34,629 nt of DNA from Deltaproteobacteria bacterium (lineage in GTDB: Bacteria; Desulfobacterota; Binatia; UBA9968): positions 1 to 34,629 of the forward strand of contig JACQUW010000270.1 in the NCBI GenBank assembly GCA_016210115.1, read 5' to 3'. Positions 31,353-34,629 of this stretch are shown in pieces. The notes under the pieces were generated by a model that worked only from the letters and a program-made list of their open reading frames with translations, made no database searches and was not told the DNA's origin. The position numbers were made by a program, and so were the translations under genes. Every line of letters starts with the position of its first letter. The stretch's first letter is position 1.

Positions 31353-32398
31353 AAGAGACACTCAAAAAGATCCGACCTTTGGACCGCTCAATAGAAGCCG
31401 AGATACAAAGGAGGCTCGATTCCCTCACGAAACCTCGTGGGAGCTTGGGAAGATTGGAGGAGTTGGCGCGCCGGGTCGCCCTTATCCAACACAAAACACC
31501 TCCTTCTCTCGGGCGAAAACTCCTGTTCGTTTTCGCCGCTGACCATGGGATTTCCGAAGAGGGGGTAAGCGCTTACCCCAAAGCGGTCACGGCTCAGATG
31601 ACCACCAATTTCCTCCAGGGGGGAGCTGCCATCAATGTTTTAGCGAGGCATTACGGCGTCGATCTTGAGGTCGTAGACATGGGTGTGGACTTCGAGTTTT
31701 CGTCTTTAAACGGCCCGCGCTCTTACAAGGCTAAACGGGGGACCAATAATTTTGCTTCCGGTCCTGCGATGACGCGAGAGGAAGCATTGCACTCCGTAGA
31801 GACTGGGATTGGCCTGGCACAGGAAGCCGCCTCTTGGAAACTCTTTCTGTTAGGCGCGGGCGAAATGGGCATCGGCAACACGAGCAGCGCGACGGCAGTC
31901 TTCTGCGCATTGACGGGACTTTCCGTGCGCGAGATGACAGGTAGAGGAACGGGAATTGATGCGCCGACGTGGACAAGGAAAGTTTCTGTGATCGAGAAGG
32001 GGCTCGAGTTGAACCAGCCCGACCCCAAAGATCCCCTTGATGTGCTGTCCAAAGTGGGCGGCTTGGAGATCGGTGCTACGGTGGGTTTGATTCTAGGCGC
32101 GGCTGCCTGCCGTATTCCTATGATTCTGGATGGCTATATCTGCTCCTCCGCAGCGCTTTTGGCCTACCGTCTCAATCCTGACATCAAGGATGTTCTTTTC
32201 GCCTCCCACCTCTCCGCAGAAGTGGGTCACCACTCCGTGCTCAACGAACTTCAGCTCACTCCTCTCCTGGATCTCCAGATGCGTTTGGGTGAAGGAACAG
32301 GGGCGTGCATTGCCATGGGCTTGGTCGAGGCCGGAGTAAAAATCATGCGTGAGATGGCGACCTTTGAATCCGCCGGCGTCGGGGAGAAGATTCTGTGA
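31343..32398 (+). CDS. cobT: nicotinate-nucleotide--dimethylbenzimidazole phosphoribosyltransferase
   Basis: 351 residues, normal length. Family motifs are AADHGISEEGVSAYP, GGAAINVLARHYG, GAGEMGIGNTSSATA and GRGTGID, and the catalytic Glu lies in the C-terminal GLVEAGVKI. It makes alpha-ribazole phosphate from a lower-ligand base and nicotinate mononucleotide, supplying the lower half of the loop that CobS attaches. It overlaps cobU by 10 bases, and its stop overlaps the cobS start by 4 (GTGA). Confidence 0.96.
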   Translation: MLLEETLKKIRPLDRSIEAEIQRRLDSLTKPRGSLGRLEELARRVALIQHKTPPSLGRKLLFVFAADHGISEEGVSAYPKAVTAQMTTNFLQGGAAINVLARHYGVDLEVVDMGVDFEFSSLNGPRSYKAKRGTNNFASGPAMTREEALHSVETGIGLAQEAASWKLFLLGAGEMGIGNTSSATAVFCALTGLSVREMTGRGTGIDAPTWTRKVSVIEKGLELNQPDPKDPLDVLSKVGGLEIGATVGLILGAAACRIPMILDGYICSSAALLAYRLNPDIKDVLFASHLSAEVGHHSVLNELQLTPLLDLQMRLGEGTGACIAMGLVEAGVKIMREMATFESAGVGEKIL

Positions 32399-33123
32399 GG
32401 TCTTTTTTGGCGGCGCTGCAGTTTTTGACCGTTTGCCCCTGGCCGAAGCGCGCCGATCGATCAGGCGATGAGATAGGGCAAGCATCGATTTTCTTCCCTT
32501 TGGTTGGCTTTGGCTTGGGACTCATTTTGCTCCTCGTGAATCTGCTGCTAGAGCTTTATTTCCCCTCCGGGCTCTTGAGCGTCGCGCTTGTGACGGTTTT
32601 GATCTTGCTGACCCGCGGTTTACACCTGGACGGCCTCGGAGACACGTTCGATGGATTGGGCGCAGGCGGAGACCAGGAGAACGTTCTGAGGGTTATGGAT
32701 GACAGCCATACCGGAGTCTTTGGTCTCCTGGCGATAGTCCTGGTGATTCTTTTTAAGATCCGCGCGATCGAAGTCATGAGCGAGGAGCGATGGCGGGCGC
32801 TGTTGATCGCTCCTCTTTTGGGTCGCTGGGCGATGGTGCTCCTCGCCTATCGCGCGAAGGCGGCGAAAGAGGGGTTGGGCTCGATCCTGATCGGTCACAT
32901 GGACGGAAAGTTTCTTTTCTTGGGCACATTGATGACGTTGGCTCTGGCTGGTGGTTTCTCCGGAGCCATGGGCATCGGACTCATGGCGTGGATCTTCATC
33001 TTCACGATTGTCTGCAAGAGTTATCTTCACCGTCGCTTGGGCGGCGTGACGGGCGATACCTTTGGGGCGGTCGGGGAGTTGAGCGAGACCTCCGCGCTTG
33101 TTCTTTTTGCCTTAGTCCAATGA
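32395..33123 (+). CDS. cobS: adenosylcobinamide-GDP ribazoletransferase (canonical CobS)
   Basis: 242 residues from GTG 32395, which overlaps the cobT stop (GTGA). The active-site motif is intact: HLDGLGDTFDGL (Asp79, Asp83, Asp86) and MDDSHTG (Asp102, Asp103). Several membrane segments are predicted, including FFPLVGFGLGLILLLVNLLL. It attaches alpha-ribazole (phosphate) to adenosylcobinamide-GDP at the inner membrane to complete the cobamide. It is the only complete catalytic CobS in the window and closely related to the altered paralogue at 26553. The btuF start overlaps its stop by 4 bases (ATGA). Confidence 0.95.
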   Translation: MRSFLAALQFLTVCPWPKRADRSGDEIGQASIFFPLVGFGLGLILLLVNLLLELYFPSGLLSVALVTVLILLTRGLHLDGLGDTFDGLGAGGDQENVLRVMDDSHTGVFGLLAIVLVILFKIRAIEVMSEERWRALLIAPLLGRWAMVLLAYRAKAAKEGLGSILIGHMDGKFLFLGTLMTLALAGGFSGAMGIGLMAWIFIFTIVCKSYLHRRLGGVTGDTFGAVGELSETSALVLFALVQ

Positions 33124-34061
33124 TGAATTATTTAGAACGATTTTTAACGCTCTGCCTTTTTTTCCTTTTGCTCGTGACTCCATTGTTGATTCATGAGGGG
33201 TTCGCCAGAGATTCGTCCTCTGCCGCCCGGAGTCTGGCTGTTCCCCGGAGAATCGTCTCTCTCGCTCCCAGTGTCACGGAAACTTTATTCGCCCTTGGAT
33301 TGGGGGATCGCTTGGTTGGCGTCACGGCCTATTGTGATTACCCGCCGCAGGCGCAGAAGCTTCCCAAGATCGGCGATTTCGTGAGTCCCAATATCGAAGC
33401 GATCCTGGCCAAAAAACCGGACTTGGTGATCGGCGTCGCCGGTGCGACTGATCTGGGTAAAGCGAAAGAGATGGAGCGATTGGGTCTTAAAGTATTTTTG
33501 GTTTCGGTCACCAATCTGAGCGACATCTTGATCTCGATCAGGTCCATCGCACGCCGCTTGGGAAATCAGGAGGCCGGGGAAAAGCTGGTCATGAGGATCG
33601 GAGCGCAGGTTCAGGAGGTGAAGAAAAGAATTGAGCGGGCGCCGCGACGCCCTGCGCTTTTCGTGGTCGGAATCCGACCTTTGGTCGCCGCGGGCAGGAA
33701 GAATTTCATTGACGAGCTTATTACGTTGGCGGGCGGGAAGAACATTGTGGGAAACGTTTCCCAACCCTGGCTCAACCTGCCCGAGGAGTATGTGGTGGCG
33801 AAGGCGCCGCAAGTCATCATCGAAGCGGGCATGGGGTCAGAGCGAGAGGATTCCACTAAACGTTGGGCTGATCTTAAGTCCGTCCCCGCCGTAAGAGAAG
33901 GACGTATCTATTCCTACCCGTCCGACAAAATTCTGCGACCGGGACCGCGATTTGGGGAGGCTTTGGCGGAATTGGCTCGCCTCATTCACCCGGAGTGCTT
34001 CGCGAAGCCATCCAATCGCAAAGGCAACGAGGAGAGTCGATGTGAAAGTTCTAAACCGTAG
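33120..34061 (+). CDS. btuF: periplasmic cobalamin-binding protein BtuF
   Basis: 313 residues from ATG 33120, which overlaps the cobS stop (ATGA). The frame is open further upstream inside cobS, but only this start gives a signal peptide: residues 1-29, hydrophobic core LTLCLFFLLLVTPLL, cleavage near GFA-RD. The mature part is a helical-backbone metal/corrinoid receptor: RIVSLAPSVTETLFALGLGD, then KKPDLVIGV, and WLNLPEEYVVAKAPQVII. It binds corrinoid delivered by the receptor and hands it to the BtuC/BtuD transporter. The C-terminal 20 residues are charged and low in hydrophobics. Confidence 0.92.
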   Translation: MMNYLERFLTLCLFFLLLVTPLLIHEGFARDSSSAARSLAVPRRIVSLAPSVTETLFALGLGDRLVGVTAYCDYPPQAQKLPKIGDFVSPNIEAILAKKPDLVIGVAGATDLGKAKEMERLGLKVFLVSVTNLSDILISIRSIARRLGNQEAGEKLVMRIGAQVQEVKKRIERAPRRPALFVVGIRPLVAAGRKNFIDELITLAGGKNIVGNVSQPWLNLPEEYVVAKAPQVIIEAGMGSEREDSTKRWADLKSVPAVREGRIYSYPSDKILRPGPRFGEALAELARLIHPECFAKPSNRKGNEESRCESSKP

Positions 34062-34629
34062 GAAGATGATTGAGGTTAATGGAGTCCTCTTCCTTCTTCT
34101 TATCGTCTCGGTTATTGGCTGCTCCCTCCTCGGGCCCGTTACGCTCGACCTTTCCCGCGCCTTTGAAAAGTTTTTTTCAGCGGATCCCAATGCGGAGATT
34201 CTTTTTCGCACGCGTCTGCCGCGCGTTCTTTTGGGAATTGCAATCGGCGGCGGCATGGCAGCTTGCGGAGTCGTGCTCCAGGCCCTGCTGCGCAACCCGC
34301 TCGCATGCCCCCAGATGCTTGGGGTTTCGGGTGGCGCTTCTTTGGGAGGGATTTTGGGACTGATCTTTCTTCCGAGCTGGGTCGTGCCAGTCGGTGGAGA
34401 GCTTCTGGGTGAAATCTCATGGGTTCCTCTGACCGCGTTTCTTGGCGCGCTCGTAAGCATGGTTTTGGTTTATCGCTTCTCCCTGTTCCACGGGCGCCTC
34501 CATCCGTATCACCTGCTTCTGTCCGGCGTGATCTTCAACTCCTTTGTGGCCGCGATCATCATGTTTCTCAATTCGATCATCGATGTCTACCATGCCCAGG
34601 GTCTTCTCTTCTGGCTGATGGGTAGCCTC
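34042..34629 (+). CDS. btuC: cobalamin ABC transporter permease BtuC (FecCD family), cut by window edge
   Basis: I translated this frame by hand: 196 codons open to the window end from GTG 34042, which has GGAGAG six bases upstream; ATG 34066 is an alternative. The start overlaps btuF by 20 bases. The N-terminus has a membrane segment (VLFLLLIVSVIGCSLLG). FecCD-type motifs RLPRVLLGIAIGGGMAACG and LRNPLACPQMLGVSGGAS are clear. It would form the inner-membrane channel for corrinoid; the ATPase BtuD is probably next, outside the window. Confidence 0.93.
   Translation, partial: MKVLNRRKMIEVNGVLFLLLIVSVIGCSLLGPVTLDLSRAFEKFFSADPNAEILFRTRLPRVLLGIAIGGGMAACGVVLQALLRNPLACPQMLGVSGGASLGGILGLIFLPSWVVPVGGELLGEISWVPLTAFLGALVSMVLVYRFSLFHGRLHPYHLLLSGVIFNSFVAAIIMFLNSIIDVYHAQGLLFWLMGSL

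Noticed and set aside
32790-33119. Possible 110-residue N-terminal extension of btuF
   Set aside because: The frame is open inside cobS, but starting at 33120 gives a signal peptide and a coupled ATGA overlap.
1-34629. CRISPR array, tRNA or rRNA genes, transposase or phage genes
   Set aside because: No regularly spaced repeats, no cloverleaf with a TTCRA-type arm, and no integrase or transposase motifs were recognised on reading.

Overview
The window reads as a chromosomal segment of a moderately GC-rich Gram-negative bacterium. A TonB-dependent outer-membrane receptor, a TonB protein and a periplasmic binding protein show the double membrane. Oxygen use is suggested by a HemY-type protoporphyrinogen oxidase and a BoxB-like di-iron epoxidase. 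The mix of UbiD-type decarboxylase, CocE-type hydrolase, LigJ-like hydratase, lone molybdenum hydroxylase subunit and MetE-like protein, in short loosely linked operons, resembles environmental lineages such as Rokubacteria, NC10, Binatota or Tectomicrobia. That placement is an inference from gene content and is not secure. I saw no rRNA, tRNA, CRISPR array, phage or transposase gene.

Left part (1-9.1 kb, minus strand). A 5'-complete but window-truncated BoxB-like protein lies at the edge. Reading leftward from 7.8 kb comes a tight heme operon, hemE-hemH-hemG, followed by an AmmeMemoRadiSam-type radical SAM gene and ptsP (GAF-containing Enzyme I of the nitrogen PTS). moaA (molybdenum cofactor) lies upstream of hemE in the same direction.

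Middle part (9.2-26.3 kb). This is a patchwork of metabolic genes on both strands. It holds a beta-hydroxyacid dehydrogenase-like protein, serine acetyltransferase (cysE), a xanthine-dehydrogenase-type molybdopterin subunit without its partner subunits, a UbiD-family decarboxylase, a DsrE-like protein, a zinc-ribbon protein behind a MetE-C-terminal-like protein, a CocE/NonD hydrolase, a thioredoxin-like 2Fe-2S ferredoxin, an SbcD-like phosphoesterase, a 2-hydroxyacid dehydrogenase, a VOC protein, an HpcH/HpaI aldolase divergent from a LigJ-like hydratase, and a DUF1614 membrane protein followed by an MBL-fold hydrolase. Several fit aromatic or meta-cleavage catabolism, but they do not form one obvious pathway operon.

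Right part (26.5 kb to the end, plus strand). This is a vitamin B12 capture and salvage locus: a CobS paralogue with altered catalytic acids, a promoter, cobalamin riboswitch 1, tonB, cobalamin riboswitch 2 (carrying an AT-rich insert in a peripheral arm), a BtuB-like receptor, then cobU-cobT-cobS-btuF-btuC with overlapping or nearly overlapping ends. The receptor and TonB bring corrinoid across the outer membrane, and BtuF/BtuC carry it across the inner membrane. CobU, CobT and CobS rebuild the nucleotide loop. Two riboswitches in series would shut uptake off when cobalamin is plentiful.

The most unusual points are the paired normal and degenerate CobS proteins, the serial riboswitches with a repeat-like insert in the second, and a tandem 11-bp repeat next to the B12 promoter.
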